A DNA stretch of 53,202 nt from Testudinibacter crocodili (lineage in GTDB: Bacteria > Pseudomonadota > Gammaproteobacteria > Enterobacterales > Pasteurellaceae): assembly GCA_006228005.1 (NCBI GenBank), contig VDHG01000029.1, positions 1-53,202 on the forward strand. Direction: 5' to 3'. The translations under genes and the position numbers were made by a program. Of the stretch, positions 28,883 to 36,747 are shown piece by piece. Numbering within the stretch: the first letter of the stretch is position 1; every line of letters begins with the position of its first letter. The notes under the pieces are model-generated. The model did no database searches, was not told the DNA's origin, and saw only the letters and a list, made by a program, of their open reading frames with translations.

Positions 28883-29878
28883 ATGAAAAAAATGATCAAT
28901 CAGGCTGAAAATATCGTGAGTGAAATGCTTCAAGGTATGCTGAAGGCTTATCCAAATATGTTGCAACAAGTGGAGGATTTCCCGATTGTCGTTCGCAGAC
29001 AAAAAAAACAACAGAAAGTCGGCTTGGTTAGTGGCGGTGGCAGCGGACATGAGCCGGCGCATGCCGGTTTTGTTGGCTACGGCATGTTGGATGCCGCAGT
29101 GGCAGGCGAGGTGTTTACTTCACCGAGTGCTGATAAAGTGTATGAGGCGATCAAAGCAGTCGATAGTGGCAAAGGTGTCCTATTGATCATCAAAAATTAT
29201 AGTGGCGATGTGATGAATTTTGAAATGGCAGCAGAAATGGCAGCTATGGAGGGTATCTCGGTCAGCAAAATTATTGTTGATGACGACATTGCGGTGGAAA
29301 ACAGTACGTATACCGTTGGCAGACGGGGTATCGCAGGTACGGTATTGGTGCATAAAATGGTCGGTGCGGCGGCAGAAAATGGCTATTCACTGGAAGCGTT
29401 GGCACAGTTTGGCAACAAAGTGATTGCCAACACCAAAACCATCGGTATGGCGTTGAAACCTTGCTTAGTGCCAACCACCGGTAAATTGAGCTTTGAATTG
29501 GCGGATGACGAAGTGGAAATCGGTTTGGGAATTCACGGTGAGCCAGGTACGCATCGGGAAAAAATCCAAAGTGCGGATCAACATGTTGATTATTTATTGC
29601 AAAAATTACTGGCGGAATCAAACTTAAGTGCGGAAGACGAAGTGGCGGTGTTGGTCAACGGCTTGGGTGAAACCACATTAATTGAGCTGTTTATTATCAA
29701 CAATCGAGTTGCCGATGTGCTGCAAAGCAAAAATATTCGGGTGGTGGATACGATGGTCGGCAACTATATGACCTCTTTGGATATGGGGGGGTTCTCGATC
29801 ACCTTGAGCAAATTGGATTCAGAAATGAAACACATGTTGCAGGCTAAAGCCGACACAGTCGCTTTTAAACGCAGTTAA
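28883..29878 (+). CDS. dhaK: Dihydroxyacetone kinase, DHA-binding subunit DhaK
   Basis: 331 residues. DhaK binds dihydroxyacetone covalently through a histidine; here 'GLGIHGEPGTHR' (~215) carries it. 'LVSGGGSGHEPAHAGFVGYGMLDAAV' (~50-75) and 'NYSGDVMNFEMA' (~110) are the conserved substrate-binding segments. With DhaL and DhaM it makes dihydroxyacetone phosphate using PEP rather than ATP. Strong GGAAGGAG site. First gene of a compact dhaKLM operon; no dhaR-type activator lies next to it. Confidence 0.96.
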   Translation: MKKMINQAENIVSEMLQGMLKAYPNMLQQVEDFPIVVRRQKKQQKVGLVSGGGSGHEPAHAGFVGYGMLDAAVAGEVFTSPSADKVYEAIKAVDSGKGVLLIIKNYSGDVMNFEMAAEMAAMEGISVSKIIVDDDIAVENSTYTVGRRGIAGTVLVHKMVGAAAENGYSLEALAQFGNKVIANTKTIGMALKPCLVPTTGKLSFELADDEVEIGLGIHGEPGTHREKIQSADQHVDYLLQKLLAESNLSAEDEVAVLVNGLGETTLIELFIINNRVADVLQSKNIRVVDTMVGNYMTSLDMGGFSITLSKLDSEMKHMLQAKADTVAFKRS

Positions 29879-29903
29879 TCAACACAAGATTAGAGAATAA
29901 CAG

Positions 29904-30545
29904 ATGGAACGATTAGAGATTATCAAGTCAATTTGCCAAGTGATTAGCGATAACAAAGACTATTTGACCGAGTTGGATCGGGAAATTGGCGATGGCGATC
30001 ACGGGGTTAATTTAGCCAGAGGTTTCGAGAAAATCGCGGCTGAATTGCCGAATATGACAAATTTGTCTGCAGCAGAGGTGTTGAGCAAGATGGCGATGTT
30101 GCTGATGTCGAATGTTGGCGGTGCATCGGGTGCATTGTATGCCAGCGCTTTAATCAAGGGAAGTGCGGTATTGAAAACCCAAACGACACTCAATGCACAG
30201 GTGGTTGCCGACACTTGGCAACAGATGATTGACGCTATTCAACAGCGTGGCAAAGCGGTGTTGGGTGAAAAGACGATGTTGGATAGCCAAATTCCGGCTT
30301 ATCAAGCCTTTCTGGCTGAAATTTCTCAAGCTGGTTCCCTTAGCCAAGGGTTTGCGGCGGCTGAACAAAGCGCACTGGACGGATTAAATGCTACGCGTGA
30401 TATCATTGCCACCAAAGGCAGAGCCAGTTATTTGGGCGAAAGAAGCCTTGGGCATCTTGATCCGGGCGCCGCTTCATCTTACCTGATGATCAAAACGATC
30501 AGTGAAGCCTTGGCAGAGCAGGCGACTAAGGAGAAAATATGCTAG
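29904..30545 (+). CDS. dhaL: Dihydroxyacetone kinase, ADP-binding subunit DhaL
   Basis: 213 residues. The Mg-ADP site is visible in 'ELDREIGDGDHGVNLARGF' (~23-41), with 'NVGGASGALYASAL' (~72-85) and 'GRASYLGERSLGHLDPGAASS' (~175-195). DhaL keeps a bound ADP that is rephosphorylated by DhaM and passes phosphate to DHA on DhaK. It lies 25 bases after dhaK and overlaps dhaM by 7. Confidence 0.96.
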   Translation: MERLEIIKSICQVISDNKDYLTELDREIGDGDHGVNLARGFEKIAAELPNMTNLSAAEVLSKMAMLLMSNVGGASGALYASALIKGSAVLKTQTTLNAQVVADTWQQMIDAIQQRGKAVLGEKTMLDSQIPAYQAFLAEISQAGSLSQGFAAAEQSALDGLNATRDIIATKGRASYLGERSLGHLDPGAASSYLMIKTISEALAEQATKEKIC

Positions 30546-30937
30546 GCATTGTTATCGTTTCGCACAGTGAAAAATTGGCGCATGAAGTCATTGAATTATG
30601 CCGTGAAGTAAAACAGTACGATTTTCCGCTGCTGAATGGCAGCGGTACTGATGGTGGGCATTTGGGGTCTGATCCAATGCGAATTAAAGAAGCGATCCAG
30701 CAGGCTTACACTGATGATGGCGTCTTAATCTTTGCTGATATCGGCAGCTCAATTTTAAACAGTGAAATGGCGATCGAGTTTCTGGAGATGCCTTATGACA
30801 AAACCAAAGTCAAAATCGCCGACGCTGCGATTGTTGAAGGCGCGATTGTTACCATGGCAATCAACGATGAGAAAGCAACAATGGGCAGCTTGCTCAACGA
30901 GTTAGCGGAGTTTAAGAGTGTGAGTAAACTTATTTGA
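30539..30937 (+). CDS. dhaM: PTS-dependent DHA phosphotransferase subunit DhaM (EIIA domain only)
   Basis: 132 residues of an EIIA-mannose-like domain. The phosphorylated histidine is in 'GIVIVSHSEKLA' (~9). 'GTDGGHLGSDPMRI' and 'VLIFADIGSSILNSEMAIE' are typical of DhaM. E. coli DhaM continues with HPr- and EI-like domains; this one ends after EIIA, as in some Gram-positive systems, so it must take phosphate from the general HPr. GGAGAAAAT precedes the start, inside dhaL. Confidence 0.95.
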   Translation: MLGIVIVSHSEKLAHEVIELCREVKQYDFPLLNGSGTDGGHLGSDPMRIKEAIQQAYTDDGVLIFADIGSSILNSEMAIEFLEMPYDKTKVKIADAAIVEGAIVTMAINDEKATMGSLLNELAEFKSVSKLI

Positions 30938-30954
30938 TCCATATTGGAATAAAA

Positions 30955-30987
30955 GTGCGGTTAAATGGAAATTTAACTGCATTTTTT
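30955..30987 (+). terminator. Rho-independent terminator of dhaKLM
   Basis: TGCGGTTAAAT pairs with ATTTAACTGCA (one G.T pair) around GGAA, followed by seven T's. The left arm contains an uptake signal. Confidence 0.85.
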
Positions 30988-31030
30988 TATGTGTAAAGTC
31001 GTTTTTTGTTCTCTAAACCACTCCCACTGG

Positions 31031-31058
31031 GATAGTACAAGTTACAATTTGTACTATC
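31031..31058. repeat. Inverted repeat at the left edge of the AT-rich island
   Basis: GATAGTACAA and TTGTACTATC form a perfect 10-bp stem with an 8-base loop, between dhaM's terminator and the end of the last island gene. No T-run follows on the minus strand, so it is a poor intrinsic terminator; it may be a bidirectional barrier or a site at the island boundary. Confidence 0.55.
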
Positions 31059-31085
31059 TTGAGAAAGCCCGAAGAGGATAATTAC

Positions 31086-31625
31086 TTACTCAGGAAAAAA
31101 ATCATAGATAAGTTTCTTTCTCGGCGTATTCTGTAAATAATTTAATTGTTCTTTATCCAAATGTGTTTTCTCTAGATCATTCTTGATAATTTCACCATTT
31201 TGTCCAGATAAAAAAACAGCATACCAATAATGTTCCAGATTATAGTAATCAGAATTATTCTGTCTAAAATTGAGAATTACGCTGTTATAACAATTTTCAT
31301 CAAATAATCCAACTCTATCTTTCAGCATACAGATTCTTAACAGAGTACGGTAATCACGCGTTTCATTATAGATTAATTGGATCACTTGTAGTGCATTGGA
31401 GTATTCCTTTAAATCTACATAAATATAAGCCTTAAGCCATGATTTTTCTAAATTTCCTTGAGTTACCTCTATTTTATTTAGTAATGTTCTCAATTTATTA
31501 TTATCATTTGTTATGAGAGCGTCTAAATATTCTTGATTAAGTGATTTGAAAGAATTTTTTTCTACTGTTTGATATAACGAAAAACAGATAATTAAAACAA
31601 AAGGAATAAGAATTAATTTTTTCAT
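31086..31625 (-). CDS. Unrecognised protein with signal anchor (island gene 9)
   Basis: 179 residues: an N-terminal hydrophobic segment ('LILIPFVLIICFSLYQ', ~4-19), then a soluble helical part with repeat-like helices ('EYLDALITNDNNKLRTLLNK', 'KAYIYVDLKEYSNALQVIQLIY'), which resembles TPR-type folding. Probably exported or anchored facing the periplasm. It begins 4 bases after the stop of the upstream gene, so it belongs to the same transcript. Coding use is strongly AT-rich. I do not recognise the family. Confidence 0.65.
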   Translation of the reverse strand: MKKLILIPFVLIICFSLYQTVEKNSFKSLNQEYLDALITNDNNKLRTLLNKIEVTQGNLEKSWLKAYIYVDLKEYSNALQVIQLIYNETRDYRTLLRICMLKDRVGLFDENCYNSVILNFRQNNSDYYNLEHYWYAVFLSGQNGEIIKNDLEKTHLDKEQLNYLQNTPRKKLIYDFFPE

Positions 31626-31629
31626 GTGA

Positions 31630-32160
31630 TCACCTTAAAAAATCAAATTTCGTATGAACATAAAGCGTTAGCAGACAAAATGAAAATCCTAAAAAATAGA
31701 AGATAATAATAGAAAAATAACCTAATTTATTGTTTGCACTCTTTTTAAACTCTTTAAAATAAGCAATATATCCTTTGTTATACCAAGCGAGTAATTTTAT
31801 ATTGAGTAAATGTGAAATGGCGATTGTAATAATAAAATGAGTAGTCAAAAAGAGAGGAGTATCTATAGCTATGCCTAGATAAACAATAAGATAAGAAAAA
31901 AGGCTCACGACTATTATCCAAGTAAATGTCAGAAAAAATTTAAACACAAAAACGATATTAAAACCGATCTCCATATCATCTAACACGTTACGTCGGCTTC
32001 GATAACGTGCGGCAGCACTATGTTTAATTATTGGTATAAATTTTAGTATACTTTCTAAGATATACATTAATGGGCGTTCTATCAACATAAAACCAACTTT
32101 ACAATGCAATTTCCAAGCAAAATAAAACAGGTAATTCCAAAAATATTTTATTTTATTCAT
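31630..32160 (-). CDS. Unrecognised membrane protein (island gene 8)
   Basis: 176 residues. After a basic/aromatic N-terminal half ('AAARYRSRRNVLDDMEIG', ~50-67) come three to four hydrophobic helices (~68-90, 95-120, 145-170). The mix of Arg-rich loop and helices suggests an inner-membrane protein. 138 non-coding bases separate it from the upstream gene, with nothing recognisable in them. No family known to me. Confidence 0.65.
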   Translation of the reverse strand: MNKIKYFWNYLFYFAWKLHCKVGFMLIERPLMYILESILKFIPIIKHSAAARYRSRRNVLDDMEIGFNIVFVFKFFLTFTWIIVVSLFSYLIVYLGIAIDTPLFLTTHFIITIAISHLLNIKLLAWYNKGYIAYFKEFKKSANNKLGYFSIIIFYFLGFSFCLLTLYVHTKFDFLR

Positions 32161-32298
32161 ATAATAAAATTTAATACCTCAACACTTCCAACTTTTACAA
32201 TAAAACTGTTTTCTTATCTAATAATCATGGTTGTAAAATTACGATAATAAATTTTTTTATCAATTCCTCATGAGTTTAGAGAAGTGATAGTAATCTGT

Positions 32299-32631
32299 CT
32301 ATTTCTCTAATATGCCATCAACCAAAAATTTGTATGATAGTACCGACAAGCCAATAAAAAAGAATGTTAAGTATATTTTTCTTATATTCTCTTTATACTT
32401 AAGTTTATTGAATGCAATCCTTATAACAATGTTAATCGAAAGCAAGCCAAAAGAAGTCATGAAAATTAAAATAAGAAAAACAATCAAATAGAAATTAACC
32501 CTATAGCTTGCTTCATTTAAATAAGTTATCAAAACTAATAGCGTTGCAAAGATTGAAAATAATATCTTGTTTTTATAATGAAATTTAAATAACACTACCA
32601 TAATTAACATAAAACATAGAAATAATATCAC
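32299..32631 (-). CDS. Unrecognised small membrane protein (island gene 7)
   Basis: 110 residues from a GTG start that overlaps the stop of the upstream gene (GTGA), a sign of translational coupling. Three or four hydrophobic helices (~2-14, 24-40, 45-70, 88-104) joined by a lysine-rich loop ('FNKLKYKENIRK'). No motif recognised. Confidence 0.6.
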   Translation of the reverse strand: MILFLCFMLIMVVLFKFHYKNKILFSIFATLLVLITYLNEASYRVNFYLIVFLILIFMTSFGLLSINIVIRIAFNKLKYKENIRKIYLTFFFIGLSVLSYKFLVDGILEK

Positions 32632-33050
32632 TTAATGTTCCTGTTTTTTAAGAGTAAATAGATTAAAATAACTTTGCTTAGTTCTAATGTGATGAGAAAG
32701 CAAAATGAATAGATGGTTGCTAGATTAAAGAGCGATTTGAATGCATAGATTGAATACGGAATAGAGGGTAGCAAACAGAAAATTCTAAGTGGAAGTTGGA
32801 ACATGATAATATAATACCCAAACCACTTATCAGAAATATAATAGGATATAGATAAAAACAATGATAAAAATAAAATAGTGTTCGCGATAGGTAAGATAAT
32901 GCCTAGACTACCCATTTTATCCCATAATACAGATAAAGATAAAAGATCGCTATAAAAAGGGATTTTACTATCTCTGACAGAATCCAAAAAATAAATGAAT
33001 AAATAGAAAATATCAAAAATGGCAAACATACTGAAAATATATTTTTTCAT
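32628..33050 (-). CDS. Unrecognised membrane protein (island gene 6)
   Basis: 140 residues with four hydrophobic helices (~3-22, 46-72, 78-102, 112-134). Its start overlaps the stop of the upstream gene (ATGA) and its end overlaps the next start, so three membrane-protein genes (33610 to 32299) are tightly coupled. No motif recognised. Confidence 0.62.
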   Translation of the reverse strand: MKKYIFSMFAIFDIFYLFIYFLDSVRDSKIPFYSDLLSLSVLWDKMGSLGIILPIANTILFLSLFLSISYYISDKWFGYYIIMFQLPLRIFCLLPSIPYSIYAFKSLFNLATIYSFCFLITLELSKVILIYLLLKNRNIK

Positions 33051-33610
33051 GTGTATTTCCTTATTGGTTTAATTTTATTTTTTAGGTGTTTTTGATGAAA
33101 TCGATAAAGTCCTATAAAATTAGCACCTTGCAAAATCATGATGCTACAACATAAACAAGCCCACGCACAAAACAATAATGCTATACTTTTCGCATTCCAA
33201 GAAAAAATGATACAGACTAAAAATAAACTAATTAAAATTATCATAATTGTTAAGATTATTTTTATCCTATGTTTAAATTTATTATAAAATTCATAGGTGA
33301 TAAAATCCTTTTCAATAGGAAGCAAGTTTATCTTACTTGTAACTCTTGTATAAAAAACATTAAACAAGATTAAGAAAAGTCCGATTACGCATAATGTTCC
33401 AACAGTCCAAAATACAAAATGATTATGTATTAAGGTGTTTAAAAAATTATCAGCTTGTTTTAGAAAATGAAGTGAAATCACAACAACAATATAATGCTTG
33501 CTGTTATTGAATTTTCTTAATCCGATATAGCTACGATAGAATTTATCCTTATCAGAATTCCAGTAAGTCACATAGCCATTTTCTACTAATATTATGATGT
33601 GATTTTTCAT
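33047..33610 (-). CDS. Unrecognised membrane protein with cytosolic N-terminal domain (island gene 5)
   Basis: 187 residues. Residues ~1-60 look like a small soluble domain ('ILVENGYVTYWNSDKDKFYRSYIG'), followed by helices at ~66-87, 113-135 and 140-162. The third helix carries several cysteines ('LFCAWACLCC'). Its stop overlaps the next start (ATGA). The combination of a small domain and membrane helices could suit a sensor or immunity-type protein, but that is only a guess. Confidence 0.62.
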   Translation of the reverse strand: MKNHIIILVENGYVTYWNSDKDKFYRSYIGLRKFNNSKHYIVVVISLHFLKQADNFLNTLIHNHFVFWTVGTLCVIGLFLILFNVFYTRVTSKINLLPIEKDFITYEFYNKFKHRIKIILTIMIILISLFLVCIIFSWNAKSIALLFCAWACLCCSIMILQGANFIGLYRFHQKHLKNKIKPIRKYT

Positions 33611-33662
33611 ATATATAACTATTTAAAATCGAAATAACAGAACATAAAAACAGTGATATTCA

Positions 33663-34019
33663 TCAATAGATAATCCCTCTAACAAACATCATAAACAGAA
33701 AAAACAAGGTGAAGATATAAAAAATAGCAATAAAAATCCGTGTTCCTATTTCTTTGTTTTTTTCATTTATTCTTGGTACTTTCATCATTATAGGAGTTGC
33801 AAACATAAAGAATGTGTGTAAAAACAATACAGCAAGCAAGATCGTAATCGAATATATATTCTCTATCCGATTTTGAAAATACGCACCGTTCTGGCGTATG
33901 ATCTCAACCGAAGCAAACAGCACCAACCCGAAGATAAGTAATACGACCCGCTTACGGTAAAAGTAACTAATTATCGATGCAGCAGCCCAACCAAAAAGAA
34001 AGTAAACTATCTCACTCAT
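33663..34019 (-). CDS. Unrecognised small membrane protein (island gene 4)
   Basis: 118 residues with four hydrophobic helices (~3-18, 24-42, 57-80, 92-114) and short basic loops ('YFYRKRV', 'PRINEKNKE'). No motif recognised. It lies 52 bases before gene 5 and 54 after the annotated end of the zinc-ribbon gene, or 19 if that gene is frame-extended. Confidence 0.62.
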   Translation of the reverse strand: MSEIVYFLFGWAAASIISYFYRKRVVLLIFGLVLFASVEIIRQNGAYFQNRIENIYSITILLAVLFLHTFFMFATPIMMKVPRINEKNKEIGTRIFIAIFYIFTLFFLFMMFVRGIIY

Positions 34020-34073
34020 ATTTATTGATTTCTCTAGATTATTTTTCTCTTTCCTCAGCTCGTCGCTGTAGTT

Positions 34074-34514
34074 CTAGCCTATTTTTTTCTGCTTTTCCAT
34101 AATTGCTCTCAGCCGTTCATTATTTTTTTTAACTTCAATATCTTGAAAAATGTATGGTCTTTCAGATTGGTAGACACGAACAGCAAATAGGATTAAGAGA
34201 AATATTATAATAAACCATACTCTATAGCGTCCTTTGAGCTTAAGTTCTTTGACCATTTGTTCGAGATAATAAGGCACAAAAGAAGACCAAAATGATTTTT
34301 TATCGAATGATTTGTTTCTGATTTCGAGTTGTTTAAAATAATCTTTCTCTTCATCATATTCCTTGGACTGCTTTAAGGAGATTACATATTCAGTAGATTG
34401 GCCGAATTGTAATCGGTATTTCTTCAAACAATTGCCGCAATAATACTGACTATGCTTGATGAATTGTTGATTCAGCAGGCTCTGGCAATAAGGACAACGA
34501 ATTTTATCTTGCAT
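34074..34514 (-). CDS. Zinc-ribbon membrane protein (island gene 3)
   Basis: 146 residues. 'CPYCQ' (~8-12) and 'CGNC' (~27-30) form a treble-clef or zinc-ribbon pair. A charged middle region ('KQSKEYDEEKDYFKQLEIRNKSFDKK') leads to one hydrophobic helix (~101-115), with a charged helical tail ending 'RLRAIMEKQKKIG'. The 1-base-shifted frame stays open after this point and would add 'AEKNRLELQRRAEEREK', a plausible continuation of the charged tail, ending at 34039. Zinc ribbons with membrane anchors often serve protein-protein contacts. Function unknown. Confidence 0.65.
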   Translation of the reverse strand: MQDKIRCPYCQSLLNQQFIKHSQYYCGNCLKKYRLQFGQSTEYVISLKQSKEYDEEKDYFKQLEIRNKSFDKKSFWSSFVPYYLEQMVKELKLKGRYRVWFIIIFLLILFAVRVYQSERPYIFQDIEVKKNNERLRAIMEKQKKIG

Positions 34515-34556
34515 AACGAAATTTATTAAAGCTTTCCAAATGGTATTAAATAGAAT

Positions 34557-34583
34557 AATGCCGATATTTTCTATATCGGCATT
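34557..34583 (-). terminator. Hairpin terminator after the DUF1266-like gene
   Basis: AATGCCGATA pairs with TATCGGCATT around a 7-base loop, ten bases past the gene's stop. The following minus-strand tail (ATTCTATTT) is only moderately T-rich, so read-through into the next genes is likely. Confidence 0.65.
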
Positions 34584-34593
34584 GAATAGTTAG

Positions 34594-35652
34594 TTAGGTA
34601 GTAGATTCTTGCTTGGTGTTATCGGCTAATTCTTTTTCGATAATAGTGCGTAATATATCCAGCGAAGTATCTTTTAATGGACTGTTGGATTCAGAAAATA
34701 ATTGATTGATAGCGGTGACACGTTCAGTGATATAGGAATAAGTCGATTCATCATAATTTGATGTTAAATTCCAATTTAAGAAAGTCACTAGATAAGAATA
34801 GCCGAGTTGTTCCCAACTTTCATAAGAGGCTGCAATAAATTGCGCTGTATTCCATAATGCGTTGCGTACACTTTCTTCAGGAATATAGCCTAAAGTAAAA
34901 CTTGAACGAGCAATATAAATAAAACGGATAATATCAAAACCGGCTGCGTTAGTGTCTGTCTTGAAATTAACTGTTTTATAACCGAACTCCTGTACAGTTT
35001 TACTATAAAGCACGCCTTTTTTAGAATCCAATAGATTATATTCTGCTGCTTCTAATGCCCCATGCCATAATGCATCCATTTGCTCAAGTGCCGATGTTTT
35101 ACCTGTGATTCCCCAAGAATTTTCAAGAGGTACTTTTAAGCGATATTCTGCTTCTTTTTTGGTTAAATGGTGCATGCCCTCAATACTGTTAATAAATTGA
35201 GATCCTCCTCGTAGATCACCGTCTTTATCTAAACGGTAAGGGGGAATATAATTTGGGTTTTTAGCAAGTTTGCTTAAACTTTCTTTATCACCGATTAGTA
35301 TTTGGCTTGCTTCATAAAATGTAGAAGCTAAGAGTGCATACTCTTCTAATCCATTTTCAATTTTTACTTGTGGATTTTTATTGTTCAGCATGCCGAAAAA
35401 GCATTTTGACCGACTATTTTCTTTGGCGCTTAATATCCAAATGACACCCCAAAAGGTTTTCCAAGCAGCGTATAAACAAAGAGCACCGAATATACTGTAA
35501 AAAACCCAATGCGGTATATCAAAACCGAGTTTTTGTGAATAGAAGTCAAAATCAATCAACCCGTAAAAATACATAGCAAGTATGATAGCGACACCTATGA
35601 GTGGTTTGAAAGGGGCGAATTGTTTCCGATAAAGTTTGCTTTTTAAGCCCAT
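34594..35652 (-). CDS. DUF1266-like membrane protein (island gene 2)
   Basis: 352 residues from the ATG at 35652, preceded by AAGGA; an upstream in-frame start at 35706 lacks a site. Two hydrophobic helices (~15-35, 47-72) are followed by a cytosolic domain. It contains 'LENSWGITGKTSALEQMDALWHGALEAAEYNLL' (~180-212), 'GFDIIRFIYIARSSFTLGYIPEESVRNALWNTAQFIAASYESWEQLGYSYL' (~240-290). The pattern W-G-I ... D-x-x-R ... A-x-x-x-Y-x-S-W is what I recall of DUF1266 (E. coli YbeR/YbeU), a family of unknown function. It is the largest island protein. Confidence 0.7.
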   Translation of the reverse strand: MGLKSKLYRKQFAPFKPLIGVAIILAMYFYGLIDFDFYSQKLGFDIPHWVFYSIFGALCLYAAWKTFWGVIWILSAKENSRSKCFFGMLNNKNPQVKIENGLEEYALLASTFYEASQILIGDKESLSKLAKNPNYIPPYRLDKDGDLRGGSQFINSIEGMHHLTKKEAEYRLKVPLENSWGITGKTSALEQMDALWHGALEAAEYNLLDSKKGVLYSKTVQEFGYKTVNFKTDTNAAGFDIIRFIYIARSSFTLGYIPEESVRNALWNTAQFIAASYESWEQLGYSYLVTFLNWNLTSNYDESTYSYITERVTAINQLFSESNSPLKDTSLDILRTIIEKELADNTKQESTT

Positions 35653-35689
35653 AATATTTTCCTTAGGGTCCAAATCGAAATAAGATAAG

Positions 35690-35720
35690 CAAGAAAAATC
35701 CCGCATAAATCGGGATTCTT
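35690..35720 (-). terminator. Terminator after the 95-residue zinc-ribbon gene
   Basis: On the minus strand AATCCCG pairs with CGGGATT around a 7-base loop, followed by TTTTCTT. It lies between island genes 1b and 2, so gene 2 may be reached by read-through or have its own promoter. Confidence 0.75.
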
Positions 35721-35729
35721 CGTATATTG

Positions 35730-36017
35730 CTATGAATTCGGTTTTTTATTGTAGCTTGTACCAAACGTAATAAATCCGATAATACCCGCAAAGCCCCCAA
35801 GATACATGGTTGTGTTTCCCTCTCCTAGAACGAAGAATAGAATAACTGTCGCAATAATCAAGCAACCTAAGGCAGCCAGCAATCCTTTAACGATATTGAA
35901 TTTTTTATTCACAGTAGCTTGGCAGTGAGGGCAGGTTACTTCTTTACGATTGATATTATTGAAATTATTAATTAATCCCATTGATTTTTGGCAATTAGGG
36001 CAATTTAGATTTAACAT
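35730..36017 (-). CDS. Zinc-ribbon small membrane protein (island gene 1b)
   Basis: 95 residues. 'CPNCQ' (~6-10) and 'CPHCQ' (~29-33) form a zinc ribbon; two hydrophobic helices follow (~45-63, 68-84). Architecturally it resembles island gene 3 (ribbon then membrane helix). GAGGAAAC precedes the ATG. Family not recognised. Confidence 0.68.
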   Translation of the reverse strand: MLNLNCPNCQKSMGLINNFNNINRKEVTCPHCQATVNKKFNIVKGLLAALGCLIIATVILFFVLGEGNTTMYLGGFAGIIGFITFGTSYNKKPNS

Positions 36018-36054
36018 AGTTTCCTCTTTTTTAAGTTAAGTTATAGAATTAGGC

Positions 36055-36747
36055 TTACCAACAAAATTGTTGATCTGCATTATTTGCTTTTCGTTTTGCT
36101 TGAAATTCGGCAAGGTTTTTCGGATTAGCAAAATAAGCATCTTGATTTTTGAGTATATCGTCCAGCTCCTTTTCCGATTTTTTTAGGGCGGCTTGACGAT
36201 CAGTATGAGGTGAAGGCAGTTCCTTTGAAAATATTATTTGATAAGGATGTTCCCTTACCCAATTAATTGATTTTTGATAAATTTCACGCTGTTTGTTTAT
36301 ATCGCAAAAAGCATAGGAATTGATAAACGAACCTATCAGGTTAAGAAACGCTCCCATTGTTGTTCGGGTTTCAAAAAACATTTTATCTTTGGTGTCAATC
36401 ACGTCCCCCAAAGTAATGTATCGGTTTTTTCCGTTGTAAAACCAGAATACGGCTTCATCACGCAGACCAAAGTCATAGGCTCTAGCAGCCAACACCATGA
36501 GTGTCATTGGTGTAACATTGTCAGGAGCAGCCTCAACTAGTTGTACCGCTTTTTTAAAATCATCTAATTTATTGCTGAGTAGCAGATGGTTGATTAACTC
36601 GTAAGTATTTACCACCTCAGCTTTTCCGTTTTGTGCGGAGTAATAGGGAGTAATATAAATATCAATGGATTTTATTGGTTCTTTACTTTTGGCATGAAGA
36701 GTATTGCTCAGTAGCGAAAAAATAAGAAGCAGCCACAATTTTTTCAT
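36055..36747 (-). CDS. Exported protein of unknown function, TPR-like (island gene 1a)
   Basis: 230 residues from the ATG at 36747, with signal peptide 'MKKLWLLLIFSLLSNTLHA'; longer upstream frames lack a ribosome site and a signal sequence. The mature protein is helical with TPR- or Sel1-like features ('ELINHLLLSNKLDDFKKAVQLVEAAPDNVTPMTLMVLAARAYDFGLRDEAVFWFYNGKNRY', ~50-110) and two cysteines ('FCDINK', terminal 'QQFCW'). It should act in the periplasm. It is the first gene of the island on the minus strand. Confidence 0.68.
   Translation of the reverse strand: MKKLWLLLIFSLLSNTLHAKSKEPIKSIDIYITPYYSAQNGKAEVVNTYELINHLLLSNKLDDFKKAVQLVEAAPDNVTPMTLMVLAARAYDFGLRDEAVFWFYNGKNRYITLGDVIDTKDKMFFETRTTMGAFLNLIGSFINSYAFCDINKQREIYQKSINWVREHPYQIIFSKELPSPHTDRQAALKKSEKELDDILKNQDAYFANPKNLAEFQAKRKANNADQQFCW

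Noticed and set aside
31086-36747. Prophage or integrative element explanation for the AT-rich island
   Set aside because: No integrase, phage structural gene, tRNA junction or direct-repeat attachment sites were found at either edge.
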